From positions 1-60,539 of the forward strand of contig MPMX01000022.1 in the NCBI GenBank assembly GCA_002238725.1: a stretch of 60,539 nt of DNA. The letters are read 5' to 3'. The notes under the pieces are model-generated. The model was not told the origin of the DNA, searched no databases, and saw nothing but the letters and a program-made list of their open reading frames with translations. Position 1 is the stretch's first letter; every line of letters starts with the position of its first letter. Position numbers and translations under genes: made by a program. This document shows, one piece after another, positions 9,893 to 18,362 of this stretch. This DNA is from Rhodospirillaceae bacterium bin65 (GTDB lineage: Bacteria > Pseudomonadota > Alphaproteobacteria > Bin65).

Positions 9893-11119
9893 TCATTTAC
9901 AGGCCAGAATCGTAGCAACGAGTGTGTCGTATCTTTCGGCCGCTCTTTTTTCGGAGAACCGAGAGGCGCGGGCGCGCAAAGCCGCTTTGTCCGCTGGCCG
10001 GGCGAGCGCCCGCAGCATAGTCTGCGCCAATGCTTCGGGATCGCCGACCGGTGCAAGCAATTGGGCGTCCTCCAGAATTTCCGAAGGTCCGGCCGGGCAA
10101 TCCGTCGACACGGCGGAACAGCCACAGGCGAGTGCCTCAACCAGCACGCCTGGAAAGCCTTCATGCCGCGACGAGAGAACGAATAGGGCGGCGCGAGACA
10201 TGAAGGCGTAAGGGTTTTCCACCCAGCCGGGCAGCGACACACGATCTTCGAGGCCAAGGGCACGAACCTGGCCTTCGAGTTGCGGACGCAGCGATCCTTC
10301 CCCGAGGACGATCATCCGGCAGGGGCTCGCCGCCGACACGCGGCGGAAGGCCTCGATCAGCGTCGCGAAGTCTTTCTGCGGCGCGAGGCGCCCGACTCCG
10401 AGGATGACCGGCGGGCCACCGTCCCTGAACCAGGGATGGTCAGGCGACGCTTCGGCGCGCCGGGCAATTTCCGGCGTGAAAGTCGGGTTGTAGATCGGCG
10501 TTATCTTCTCGGGCGGCACGCCAACCGACACAGAGACGTTCTCCGCAACGCCGCGCGAGACCGCCACAACATGCGCTGATTCCGGGAACAACATTCGCCG
10601 CCGCTTCGTATGCCTGATCCCAGGCTTCACTATATTGCGCATAATAGGCACGATGGGCGGGAATTCGCGTGGTGCGGCGAGGCGCCGGGCGAAGAACGCC
10701 GGATATTCTGCCGGCGCGAGATTGGCGAAGAGGATGTCCGGGCGTTCACGTTCGACATAACGGCTGAGACGGAGCGCGCGGCCGAGCGCCGCGCGGCGAA
10801 GCAGGACCGGCACGCCGGTGGGAAAGTCACGGATCAGGCCTGTCGCGAGTCGCGCCAATTGCACGCGTGGGGCATGCTCGGCCCGCCAGATCGTACCGGC
10901 CGGCAGGTCCGCTTCGACACGCCGCCGCCATTGTTTGCAACCGCAAAGGACAATGAGCCGGGCGAACTCCGGAACTTCCTGAGGATAGGCGACAGTTGGC
11001 GCAAACAGCACAATATCGACCCGATGTTTCCGCCGCACGAGCCCGCCAGCGATCTTGAGCGCCGTCCGTTGCGCTCCGCCACCCGCGAGACTAGGAATCA
11101 GAAGCGCGATATGAGCCAA
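9893..11119 (-). CDS. Glycosyltransferase family 4 (GT-B fold)
   Basis: 408 residues. N-terminal acceptor domain opens with GGGAQRTALKIAGGL; the C-terminal nucleotide-sugar domain has GVGRLAPQKDFATLIEAF and the GT4 E-x7-E motif in EGFPGVLVEA. It would transfer a hexose or related sugar from an NDP-sugar onto a growing lipid-linked glycan at the inner face of the membrane. The apparent start is TTG at 11119 (LAHIALLIPS); no ATG is better placed. Its composition is closer to the host than the two genes downstream. It is divergent from the FkbM gene across only 44 bases. Confidence 0.88.
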   Translation of the reverse strand: MAHIALLIPSLAGGGAQRTALKIAGGLVRRKHRVDIVLFAPTVAYPQEVPEFARLIVLCGCKQWRRRVEADLPAGTIWRAEHAPRVQLARLATGLIRDFPTGVPVLLRRAALGRALRLSRYVERERPDILFANLAPAEYPAFFARRLAAPREFPPIVPIMRNIVKPGIRHTKRRRMLFPESAHVVAVSRGVAENVSVSVGVPPEKITPIYNPTFTPEIARRAEASPDHPWFRDGGPPVILGVGRLAPQKDFATLIEAFRRVSAASPCRMIVLGEGSLRPQLEGQVRALGLEDRVSLPGWVENPYAFMSRAALFVLSSRHEGFPGVLVEALACGCSAVSTDCPAGPSEILEDAQLLAPVGDPEALAQTMLRALARPADKAALRARASRFSEKRAAERYDTLVATILACK

Positions 11120-11163
11120 GAGAGCTTTCCCAGGCGAACTTGTGCAGGATCGGTGGGGGATAC

Positions 11164-11985
11164 ATGACGGCCCGCAAGGACGCCAGAGGATTGCCGAGAG
11201 CAGAGCGGTTCAAATTCGCCCGGCACCGGTTCTATGCGGCGTTCGGATATCAGCGGCGCGTTCCGCTGAAATTGCGGGAAGTCGATGGCTACTGCCAAAT
11301 TGCGACGCCTGACGGTTCGATGCTCCGAGTTTCACCGATAAGTTGGCGGCGCTACAAGCGAGGGCTGGCCGGACGCTTGCACGGTCTCGACCGTCAATAT
11401 CTCTTCAGTGCCCTCGAACCGCCGCCTGGACCTGTTCTCGATGTCGGCGCACATGCAGGGGAGTTTGCTCTTCTGGCGCTGAACCGGGGACGGGCCGTCT
11501 ATGCGGTCGAACCCGATCCGGATGCTCTCGCTTGCCTCAGACGGAATCTGGCGGATTGGGAATCGATTACGGTGATCGATGCGCTGGTCTGGAATTCCGA
11601 GGAAGAACTGACCTTCAGCCTTGCTGCTTCGAAGGCGGACAGTTCGGTTTTCGGGGCTGACACACCAGGAGTAACGACTGGCGCCATTCGCCGCCGCGCC
11701 ACGACCCTGGACCGGATCGCCGGGGACTACGGGATCGACGGGCTCGCCTTCCTCAAATGCGATGCCGAAGGCGCGGAGCCCGAAGTGCTGGAAGGCGGCC
11801 GGGACCTGCTCCGGCGGACGGCGCGCATCTCCATCGATACCGGCCCCGAGCGACAGGGCGGGAGAACATCGGCTGCCTGCGAGGCGTTGCTTCGCGACGC
11901 CGGATTCACGGTGCGCACGCGCGAGCGCGGCCGGAAATTGACCTACGGAACGCGCGACGGCGGCTTGCCGGAATTGTCTGAATAA
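11164..11985 (+). CDS. FkbM family methyltransferase
   Basis: 273 residues. SAM motif I (LDVGAHAGEFALLAL) near residue 97 and the FkbM signature KCDAEGAEPEVLEG near residue 200 are clear. FkbM enzymes in glycan clusters usually O-methylate sugar residues. The ATG at 11164 is preceded by GGTGGGGGA at ideal spacing; an in-frame TTG at 11140 is less likely. Divergent from the GT4 gene, so the pair likely belongs to one glycan-modification locus. Confidence 0.85.
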   Translation: MTARKDARGLPRAERFKFARHRFYAAFGYQRRVPLKLREVDGYCQIATPDGSMLRVSPISWRRYKRGLAGRLHGLDRQYLFSALEPPPGPVLDVGAHAGEFALLALNRGRAVYAVEPDPDALACLRRNLADWESITVIDALVWNSEEELTFSLAASKADSSVFGADTPGVTTGAIRRRATTLDRIAGDYGIDGLAFLKCDAEGAEPEVLEGGRDLLRRTARISIDTGPERQGGRTSAACEALLRDAGFTVRTRERGRKLTYGTRDGGLPELSE

Positions 11986-12165
11986 CTTGCCGCGCCGGTT
12001 GCGCAACACCCCTTTACCTCAACGCGGAATCCGCATTCAGGGCCTTGCCGATCCCGCCTTCCGATCCCTCGCTACACCGCACCCGTTCCCGGCGCGCGCG
12101 GCCTTGCCCTGTCCGCAGGCGAATCCCCGGGCCGGAACCCAGACGGAGACGCCGCAAAACTAAGC

Positions 12166-12194
12166 TTGACATCCGCATAGGAACATTATATGAA
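12166..12194 (+). promoter_or_regulatory. Predicted sigma-70-type promoter
   Basis: TTGACA at 12166-12171, a 17-base spacer, and TATGAA at 12189-12194 (4 of 6 consensus). A transcript would start near 12200 and run through both leader-like repeats. The exact -35 stands out in otherwise GC-rich DNA. Confidence 0.45.
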
Positions 12195-12255
12195 CAAACT
12201 CATGTCTCCGGCGGGCGGCCCAGCGTTGTGCCGTGCCCCGGACAGGCGGATCGGG

Positions 12256-12342
12256 TGCAAGAAAAACACGGTGCACAGACAGGTTTGCATAGCCGGATGG
12301 CCGGACCGGGAAGGAGCGACCATGACAAATCATGACATTTCC
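12256..12342 (+). repeat. Leader-like repeat, copy 1 (A-tract, operator-like block, RBS, CATGACA)
   Basis: Starts with a 32-base block at 12256-12287 that matches copy 2 at 26 of 31 aligned positions. It contains a degenerate dyad CAGACAGGTTTG (12276-12287), then AAGGAG (12311-12316) ahead of an ATG at 12322, and ends with CATGACATTTCC (12331-12342), which is identical in copy 2. Confidence 0.55.
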
Positions 12343-12537
12343 CGGCGCATGCCGAAAGCCGCTCCTCCGGCGCCGCGGCCGCGCCTTGGCATCCGCGCGG
12401 CCGTCCGGCGCGGGCAGCCTGGGAAATTATACACAGCTTGCCGCCGTTTGTGTTGGGCCGCCGGAGCGGAAATGGCGGATTTCTGCGGATTTCGCGCCGG
12501 AAACGGCGGCTCTATTGCAAAAAAACACGATGTATAG
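12322..12537 (+). CDS. Possible small protein of 71 residues, unrecognised
   Basis: Open frame from ATG 12322 to TAG 12535-12537. AAGGAG lies five bases before the start and a promoter-like element lies about 130 bases upstream. The product (starting MTNHDISRRMPKAAPP) is basic and proline/alanine-rich with no recognised domain, and long chance frames are common at this G+C, so it is only a candidate. Confidence 0.2.
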   Translation: MTNHDISRRMPKAAPPAPRPRLGIRAAVRRGQPGKLYTACRRLCWAAGAEMADFCGFRAGNGGSIAKKHDV

Positions 12538-12639
12538 ACCGGTCTGTTTAAGTCGTGAGGCCGGGCCGCGAAGACGCAAAGGAGGAGGACATCGCCACGG
12601 ATCGGGACAAAACATGACATTTCCTGACATTTCATGACA
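12516..12639 (+). repeat. Leader-like repeat, copy 2, with perfect palindrome AGACCGGTCT
   Basis: Block 12516-12546 is the homologue of copy 1. It contains the perfect 10-bp palindrome AGACCGGTCT at 12536-12545 within TAGACCGGTCTG, a form common in TetR-family operators. GGAGGAGG follows near 12581, then CATGACATTTCC at 12613-12624 and a further CATGACA at 12633-12639. The only frame from the first CATGACA stops after seven codons. Confidence 0.5.
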
Positions 12640-12717
12640 GGGTGGACCCCCGTTGCGCCGGGGACCGCCTGTCGAGGGCGGCAGGGCGTCCGGATCGGTA
12701 CAGGGACAATTTCCTCA

Positions 12718-13584
12718 TCAGGGCCCCGGCGCCGTATCTTCCAGCGCCCCATCCGGGCTCTCGCTGTAGAGCACCCACTGCCGGCGCGCGCGGCCGGTCA
12801 GCTGCCACCAGAACAGCAGCATCTGGTAGGGGATGTTGCGGCGGCGCAGCTGGTGCCACGTTTTCTGCCGGCGCGAAATTGCCGCCTTGGTCGGCGCGAT
12901 GTCCGAATCCAGCCGGCGCTGCCGGACCGGGGCGGGATTGACCTGCACCGGCCGGACGCGCCGCGCGGCCTTCGAAATGCGGGGATCGAACAGCAGGCGG
13001 TCGGTCGACACGGCCGCATCCCGGAACGCCGCGAGGACGATGCCGGCCGCGTCCCGGTCAATGAGATAGCCGGCGGACCCGGCGTTCCAGCGCACGATCC
13101 GCCGCAACTCCCGCCCGCCCGGCGTTTGCCCGCAGCGGGGGCCCTGGAGGTCTTTCAGGCGGTTCGGCCGCTCCAGCTTGATCAGCCCGGTCCCCGCGGG
13201 CCACCAGTCGGTCGATCGGCACGCCGCCGGCAGGTCGGACGCCAGTTCGGCATCGTCCTCGAGGATCATGGCCGCGTCGCGGTCGGTCGCCAGGAAGCGG
13301 CGCAGGGCCTCGCCATGGCTCAGCATGCAGGCCTTCGAGCCGGCGCGGAACAGCGGATTCCGGTCGGCCCTGTCCTCCGGCGGCAGCTGGCGGGCGTCGA
13401 CGGCGGGCACGCGCTCGAACGGCAGGGCCGGCCGCGCGGAGGCGGCGGGGGTGGGGCCCGGGCCGGGGGCGCCGGGGGGCCGGGGCTGGACGGGCGGGCC
13501 GAGCCGGCCGAGGTCGGCGGCGATGGTCTCGAGCCGGTCGGGGCGGCGGTCCAGATTGATGACGTACACGGGCAGGGGGGTCAC
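12718..13584 (-). CDS. Glycosyltransferase family 25 (LPS-type)
   Basis: 288 residues. YVINLDRRPDR at the N-terminus, the LSHGEALRRFL region and the catalytic-type MILEDDAEL mark GT25, which adds galactose or a similar sugar in LPS/LOS synthesis. The start is GTG at 13584, overlapping the VOC stop as GTGA, so it is translationally coupled to that gene. A proline/glycine-rich stretch (about residues 30-50) interrupts the N-terminal part and is unusual for the family. It may serve the same surface glycan as the genes at 8166-11985. Confidence 0.82.
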   Translation of the reverse strand: MTPLPVYVINLDRRPDRLETIAADLGRLGPPVQPRPPGAPGPGPTPAASARPALPFERVPAVDARQLPPEDRADRNPLFRAGSKACMLSHGEALRRFLATDRDAAMILEDDAELASDLPAACRSTDWWPAGTGLIKLERPNRLKDLQGPRCGQTPGGRELRRIVRWNAGSAGYLIDRDAAGIVLAAFRDAAVSTDRLLFDPRISKAARRVRPVQVNPAPVRQRRLDSDIAPTKAAISRRQKTWHQLRRRNIPYQMLLFWWQLTGRARRQWVLYSESPDGALEDTAPGP

Positions 13585-14243
13585 GGCCGGCCGATCCCCC
13601 GGTCCCGCCTCAGCGACGGGTCGGCCAGCGTCGTGTCCTGGCCCGGCGGGGCGTCGTCGAGGGCGTCCTCCAGGCTGAAGACCTCGCGCCATTCCCCCGG
13701 CGGGCGGATGGCGGGCTTTTCGCCGGGGCCGTCAGCGCCGGCGGGGCCGTCCGGGCCTTCGGGCACCTTGTCCAGCCCCCAGTAGATTTCCAGCCAGTGG
13801 CCGTCCGGATCGCGGAATTCCACGGCGACCTGCGCGCCGGCGCGCCGCCGGCCCTCGAACAGGATCCCGACGCCGTTCGCTTCCAGCCAGGCGCGCGCCT
13901 TGAGCACCTCGTCGACGGTGGCGACCTCGAAGGCCATGTGGTGCATGCCGGCGCGCTCCCCCGGCGGCGCGCCCGCGCCGACCAGGGCGACGCCGTGATG
14001 GTCCGCGTTGCAGCGCATGAAGACCATGCCGCCGTCCATCATCGTGTCGGGGTAGACGTCCGAGACCCGGAAGCCGAGCACGCGGGTGTAGAAATCGACC
14101 GCGCGCTCCAGGTCGGCGACGTAGAGCACGACATGGCCGATCCTGCGGATGTCGAAGGGCAGCGCCCCGTCCGGCGCCTTCGCGCGCAGGGCCTGCGCCT
14201 CCGGGCCCGCCAGCGCCGCGTAGTCGATCACGCCCCGGGGCAT
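13581..14243 (-). CDS. VOC (glyoxalase/extradiol dioxygenase fold) protein
   Basis: 220 residues. RRIGHVVLYVADLERAVDFY, HHMAFEV and EFRDPDGHWLEIYW supply the paired beta-alpha-beta units and the likely metal ligands (His, His, Glu) of a VOC metalloenzyme. Length and layout resemble catechol-type dioxygenase or glyoxalase-like proteins; the substrate is unknown. ATG at 14243 has GAGGAGG upstream; the open frame to 14285 is not used. First gene of a pair with GT25, an odd functional pairing. Confidence 0.82.
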   Translation of the reverse strand: MPRGVIDYAALAGPEAQALRAKAPDGALPFDIRRIGHVVLYVADLERAVDFYTRVLGFRVSDVYPDTMMDGGMVFMRCNADHHGVALVGAGAPPGERAGMHHMAFEVATVDEVLKARAWLEANGVGILFEGRRRAGAQVAVEFRDPDGHWLEIYWGLDKVPEGPDGPAGADGPGEKPAIRPPGEWREVFSLEDALDDAPPGQDTTLADPSLRRDRGIGRP

Positions 14244-14290
14244 GGCTGCCTCCTCGTTTCCGTGTGCTGCGTCCGCGAAATACATACAGT

Positions 14291-14383
14291 GTCACCCCGG
14301 ACGGAGCGAAGCGGAAATCCGGGGCGGCACGCTTGGTTATTGCGCAGCGTATCGAGAGCCCGCCCTGAGCCTGTCGAAGGGCG
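14291..14383. repeat. Dispersed-repeat remnant with CCCCGGA/TCCGGGG inverted repeat
   Basis: CCCCGGA (14295-14301) and TCCGGGG (14318-14324) form a perfect 7-bp hairpin, followed at about 14357-14383 by a CCCTGAGCCTGTCGAAGGG-type sequence related to half of the larger paired repeats elsewhere in the window. It fills most of the VOC to UPF0261 gap. Confidence 0.4.
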
Positions 14384-14458
14384 CGCCATCGGTGGTATAA
14401 TGCCGGCAGCGGGCGGGAAGCGCGCCGCGAATTCGGTTCAGCGCGGGCGGGCAGGGCG

Positions 14459-15688
14459 ATGACCGACAGGACGATCCTCGTCGTAGGGACCTACGATACC
14501 AAGAACCCGGAGCTCGCCTACATGGCGGAGCGGATCCGCTCGCTCGGCGGCGGCGTGCTCACCATGGACATCAGCGTGCTGGGCGAGCCGGCGGCCCCCG
14601 TCGACTATTCGAAGCGCGACGTGGCGGCGGCGGGCGGCAGCTCGATCGAGGCCGCGGTCGACGCCGGCCACGAGAACGCCGCCATGCAGATCATGGCAAG
14701 GGGCGCCGCGGCGCTCGCCGCCGACCTGTACCGGCAGGGCCGGTTCCACGGTATCGTCATTCTCGGCGGCACCATGGGGACCGATGCGGCGCTCGACATC
14801 TGCAAGGCGCTGCCGCTCGGCGCGCCGAAATACGTCGTCTCGACGATCGCCTTCTCGCCGCTGATCCCGCGCGACCGGCTGTCGTCCGATATCCAGATGA
14901 TCCTCTGGGCCGGCGGCCTGTACGGGCTGAACTCGGTCTGCAAGGCGACGCTCAGCCAGGCCGCCGGCGCCGTGCTCGGCGCCGCGCAGGCGGCCGAGGC
15001 GCCGGCGGGAGACCGCCCCGTCGTCGGCATGACGTCGCTCGGATCGGGCTCCATGCACTACATGAAGACGCTGAAGCCCGCCCTGGAGGCGCGCGGCTAC
15101 GAAGTCGCGATCTTCCACGCGACCGGCATGGGCGGGATGGCGTTCGAAAGCATCGCCTCCCGGGGCGGGTTCTGCTGCGTCATGGATTTCACGCTCGTCG
15201 AGCTCGGCAACCTGATGATGGGCTCCGTCGTCGAGGCCGGAGAGAGCCGCCTGCTGGGCGCGGGCCGGGCCGGGACTCCCCAGATCGTCGCGCCGGGATA
15301 TCTCAGCCTCGTGCACATCCCGGCCTGGCAGGACGCGCCGCCCCGCTTCGCCGACCGGCCGTTCCACATCCACAACCGGCTGATCAAGTCGGGGCTGCTC
15401 AACAAGGCAGAGCGCCGGGAAATCGCCCGCGAGGTCGGCCGGCGGCTGGCGCAGAGCACGGGGCCGGTGCATTTCATCCTGCCCAGCCAGGGCATCGTGA
15501 AATGGGACCGGCCGGGCTACGAGGCGCACGACCCGGCGGGCATGGCGGCCTTCGCCGACGAGCTGCGGAATTCCGTCCGCCCGCCGGCGCTGATGACCGA
15601 GCTCGACTGCCACATCAACGACGTGGAATTCGCCGAAGCGGCGCTGGAGATTTTCGACGGCTGGGCCGCCGACGGCACGATCGGGTGA
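14459..15688 (+). CDS. UPF0261 (Tm-1-like ATP-binding domain) protein
   Basis: 409 residues, typical for the family. The N-terminal half (TILVVGTYDTKNPELAYMAE, then ILGGTMGTDAALDICKALPL) is the Tm-1-like ATP-binding domain; the second half (VVGMTSLGSGSMHYM, VAIFHATGMGGMAFES) is TIM-barrel-like. Plant Tm-1 binds a viral replicase, but bacterial members are metabolic proteins of uncertain role, often found among catabolic and transport genes. Stands alone, convergent with livF across a paired repeat. Confidence 0.88.
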   Translation: MTDRTILVVGTYDTKNPELAYMAERIRSLGGGVLTMDISVLGEPAAPVDYSKRDVAAAGGSSIEAAVDAGHENAAMQIMARGAAALAADLYRQGRFHGIVILGGTMGTDAALDICKALPLGAPKYVVSTIAFSPLIPRDRLSSDIQMILWAGGLYGLNSVCKATLSQAAGAVLGAAQAAEAPAGDRPVVGMTSLGSGSMHYMKTLKPALEARGYEVAIFHATGMGGMAFESIASRGGFCCVMDFTLVELGNLMMGSVVEAGESRLLGAGRAGTPQIVAPGYLSLVHIPAWQDAPPRFADRPFHIHNRLIKSGLLNKAERREIAREVGRRLAQSTGPVHFILPSQGIVKWDRPGYEAHDPAGMAAFADELRNSVRPPALMTELDCHINDVEFAEAALEIFDGWAADGTIG

Positions 15689-15702
15689 GCGGGCTCGCTC
15701 CG

Positions 15703-15814
15703 CCCCTCGATACGGCGCTTCGCGCCTACTCGGGAAGAGGGGGATCGGAACGAGTGTCGTCCTTCCTGCTATAATCCCTCACCCTGAGTAGCCGCAAAGC
15801 GGCGTATCGAAGGG
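15703..15814. repeat. Paired inverted dispersed repeat, copy A
   Basis: Left half begins CCCTCGATACGGCGCTTCGC with CTACTCGGG; the right half (about 15780-15814) is close to its reverse complement, CCCTGAGTAGCCGCAAAGCG then GTATCGAAGGG. Halves are separated by about 40 variable bases. It sits between two convergent genes and could fold as a large bidirectional hairpin. Confidence 0.8.
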
Positions 15815-16544
<730 letters not shown>

Positions 16545-16552
<8 letters not shown>

Positions 16553-17354
16553 GACCCTGGCCCAGATAGACGGCGCGGACGCGCTCGTCCGCCGCGATTT
16601 CCTCCGGCGGACCGGAGGCCAGCACCGCGCCGGAGACCAGCACCGTGATCCGTTCGGCGAAGCGGAACACGACGTCCATATCGTGCTCGATGATCATGAT
16701 GGCGATGTCCGCCGGCAGGGCGGCGACGGCGTCGAGGATGATGTGGGATTCAGCGCCGGGCACGCCGGCCGAGGGCTCGTCGAGCAGCAGCACCCGCGGG
16801 TCGAGCGCGAGCGCGATGGCGATCTCGACCAGGCGCTGGCGGCCGTAGGGCAGTTCGTCGATGGTCCGGCCGGCGTCGTCCTGCAACTGGACCATCTCGA
16901 CCAGCCGTTCGGCTTCTGCGACCACCTCGGGCCGGCTGCCGACCGGGCGGAACAGGCCGGCCGCCACGCCCATGCGCTCGGCGACGGTGAGGTAGATGTT
17001 CTCCAGCACCGTCAGGCCGTTGAACAGGGTGTTGATCTGGAACGTCCGCACCAGCCCGCGTTTGACCCGCTCGTGCTCGGCCAGCGCAGCGATGTCGCGG
17101 CCGTCGAGCAGCACCGAGCCGCTGGTCGGCGGCAAGGCGCCGGTCAGCAGGTTGACAAAGGTCGTCTTGCCGGCGCCGTTCGGCCCGATCACGGCGTGGC
17201 GCGCGCCGGCGTCGAGCGCGAAATCGATGTCCCGCGCGACGACCAGGGCGCCGAAATTCTTGCACAGCCCCTTCGTTTCCAGAACCGGCGCTTCCAGAAC
17301 GGCGGTCCCGAGATCGGCGGTCACCAGATCAGCGGTCCCCAGATCAGCGGTCAT
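16545..17354 (-). CDS. livG: Branched-chain amino-acid-type ABC transporter ATPase (LivG)
   Basis: 269 residues. Walker A GPNGAGKTT, the LivG-type signature LPYGRQRLVEIAIAL, Walker B LLLDEPSAGV and the IEHD switch region are present. ATG at 17354 overlaps the livM stop as ATGA. Conserved sequence begins only at about residue 26 (LETKGLCKNFG); the preceding residues are pentapeptide repeats (TADLG, TADLV, TADLG, TAVLE, APVLE) encoded by tandem 15-base units, an unusual extension. Confidence 0.92.
17277..17351 (-). repeat. Five tandem 15-base units directly after the livG start codon
   Basis: On the minus strand the first unit is ACCGCTGATCTGGGG; the second differs at one base, and later units diverge progressively toward the conserved domain. 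Each unit encodes five residues, so unit gain or loss keeps the frame. Confidence 0.8.
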
Positions 17355-18361
17355 GGCGTCCGCTCCCGGAAGCGGCGGATCAGCGGATCGAACACGCCGA
17401 GCAGGCCGCGCGGCGCGAACAGGACCGTGACGATGAGCGCGACGCCGACCACCAGCTCCCAGTAGGGCGGATCGGTGCCGAGCACGGTCTCGGTCAGGTT
17501 CTCCAGGATGGTGAACACGGTGACGCCGACGAAGGCGCCGTAGAGCCGGCCGGTGCCGCCCAGGATCAGCATGATCAGGATGTTGCCCGACATCTCGAAC
17601 TCGTAGACGCCGATCGTGATGTTGCCCTGGACCTGGACCCAGATCGCACCGGCGACCCCGGCGATCATGGCTGCGATGACGTAGACATGGCGCATGCGCT
17701 GCTGCACCGGCGTGCCGATGGCGTGCATGCGGCGGACATTTTCGCGGATGCCGACCAGCGAGCGACCGAACGGCGCATAGACGACCGTGCGCGCGACCAG
17801 GAAGCCGAGCACCAGAAAGGCGAAGGCGTACCAGTAGTTCGTGGTGTAGTAGAGGACGTCGAAGGGGAACAGGCCGAGAATCGCGCTGTTCTCGAAATTG
17901 ATGCCGTCGAAGCCGCCGGTGATGTCATCCAGGTCCTTGGCCAGTTCGTAGAGGATGATCCCCAGGGCCATGGTCAGCATCAACAGCGTGAGTTCCCGTG
18001 TGCGCAGGATGATCCAGCCCGAAACCCAGCCGAGCAGGCCGGCCGTTACCGCACCCAGCGCGAGGGCGGAGATCGGCTCCTGCCAGCCGGCGTCGGCCAG
18101 CAGGGCCGCGGTGTAGGCCCCGGTGCCGAAGAAGGCGGCGTGGCCGAGAGAGACGATCCCGGCATAGCCGACGATCAGGTCGAGCGAGATCGCGAACAGG
18201 ATCAGCACCAGAATCTGGGTCGCCAGCAGCCGGTAGCCGGGGAACAGGAAATAGACTGCGATCGCAAGGATCCACGGGATCAGCTCGATCGCCCGGAAGC
18301 GGTGGGCGCGCAACAGGGCGGCGGCGGCGCCATTATTCGTTCGGGGGGGCGAACCGGTCAC
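17351..18361 (-). CDS. livM: Branched-chain amino-acid-type ABC transporter permease (LivM)
   Basis: 336 residues, BPD_transp_2 family. Many hydrophobic helices; conserved DLIVGYAGIVSLGHAAFFG near residue 60 and GGTGRLYGAFVG in the C-terminal half are family hallmarks. Starts with GTG at 18361, one base after the livH stop, and overlaps livG by four bases, so the cluster is a tight operon. Confidence 0.92.
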   Translation of the reverse strand: MTGSPPRTNNGAAAALLRAHRFRAIELIPWILAIAVYFLFPGYRLLATQILVLILFAISLDLIVGYAGIVSLGHAAFFGTGAYTAALLADAGWQEPISALALGAVTAGLLGWVSGWIILRTRELTLLMLTMALGIILYELAKDLDDITGGFDGINFENSAILGLFPFDVLYYTTNYWYAFAFLVLGFLVARTVVYAPFGRSLVGIRENVRRMHAIGTPVQQRMRHVYVIAAMIAGVAGAIWVQVQGNITIGVYEFEMSGNILIMLILGGTGRLYGAFVGVTVFTILENLTETVLGTDPPYWELVVGVALIVTVLFAPRGLLGVFDPLIRRFRERTP

Positions 18362-18362
18362 G

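Larger units (their letters stand above)
11986..12717. other. 732-base intergenic region with promoter-like and duplicated leader-like sequence
   Basis: It lies between the convergent fkbM and GT25 genes, so neither needs a promoter here. It nonetheless holds a near-consensus sigma-70-type promoter (12166-12194), two related 31/32-base blocks with A-tracts and TetR-like operators (12256-12287 and 12516-12546), two strong Shine-Dalgarno-like stretches, and several CATGACA repeats. No conserved protein is visible. It could encode a small RNA or protein, or be the remains of two copies of a lost gene. Confidence 0.5.
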
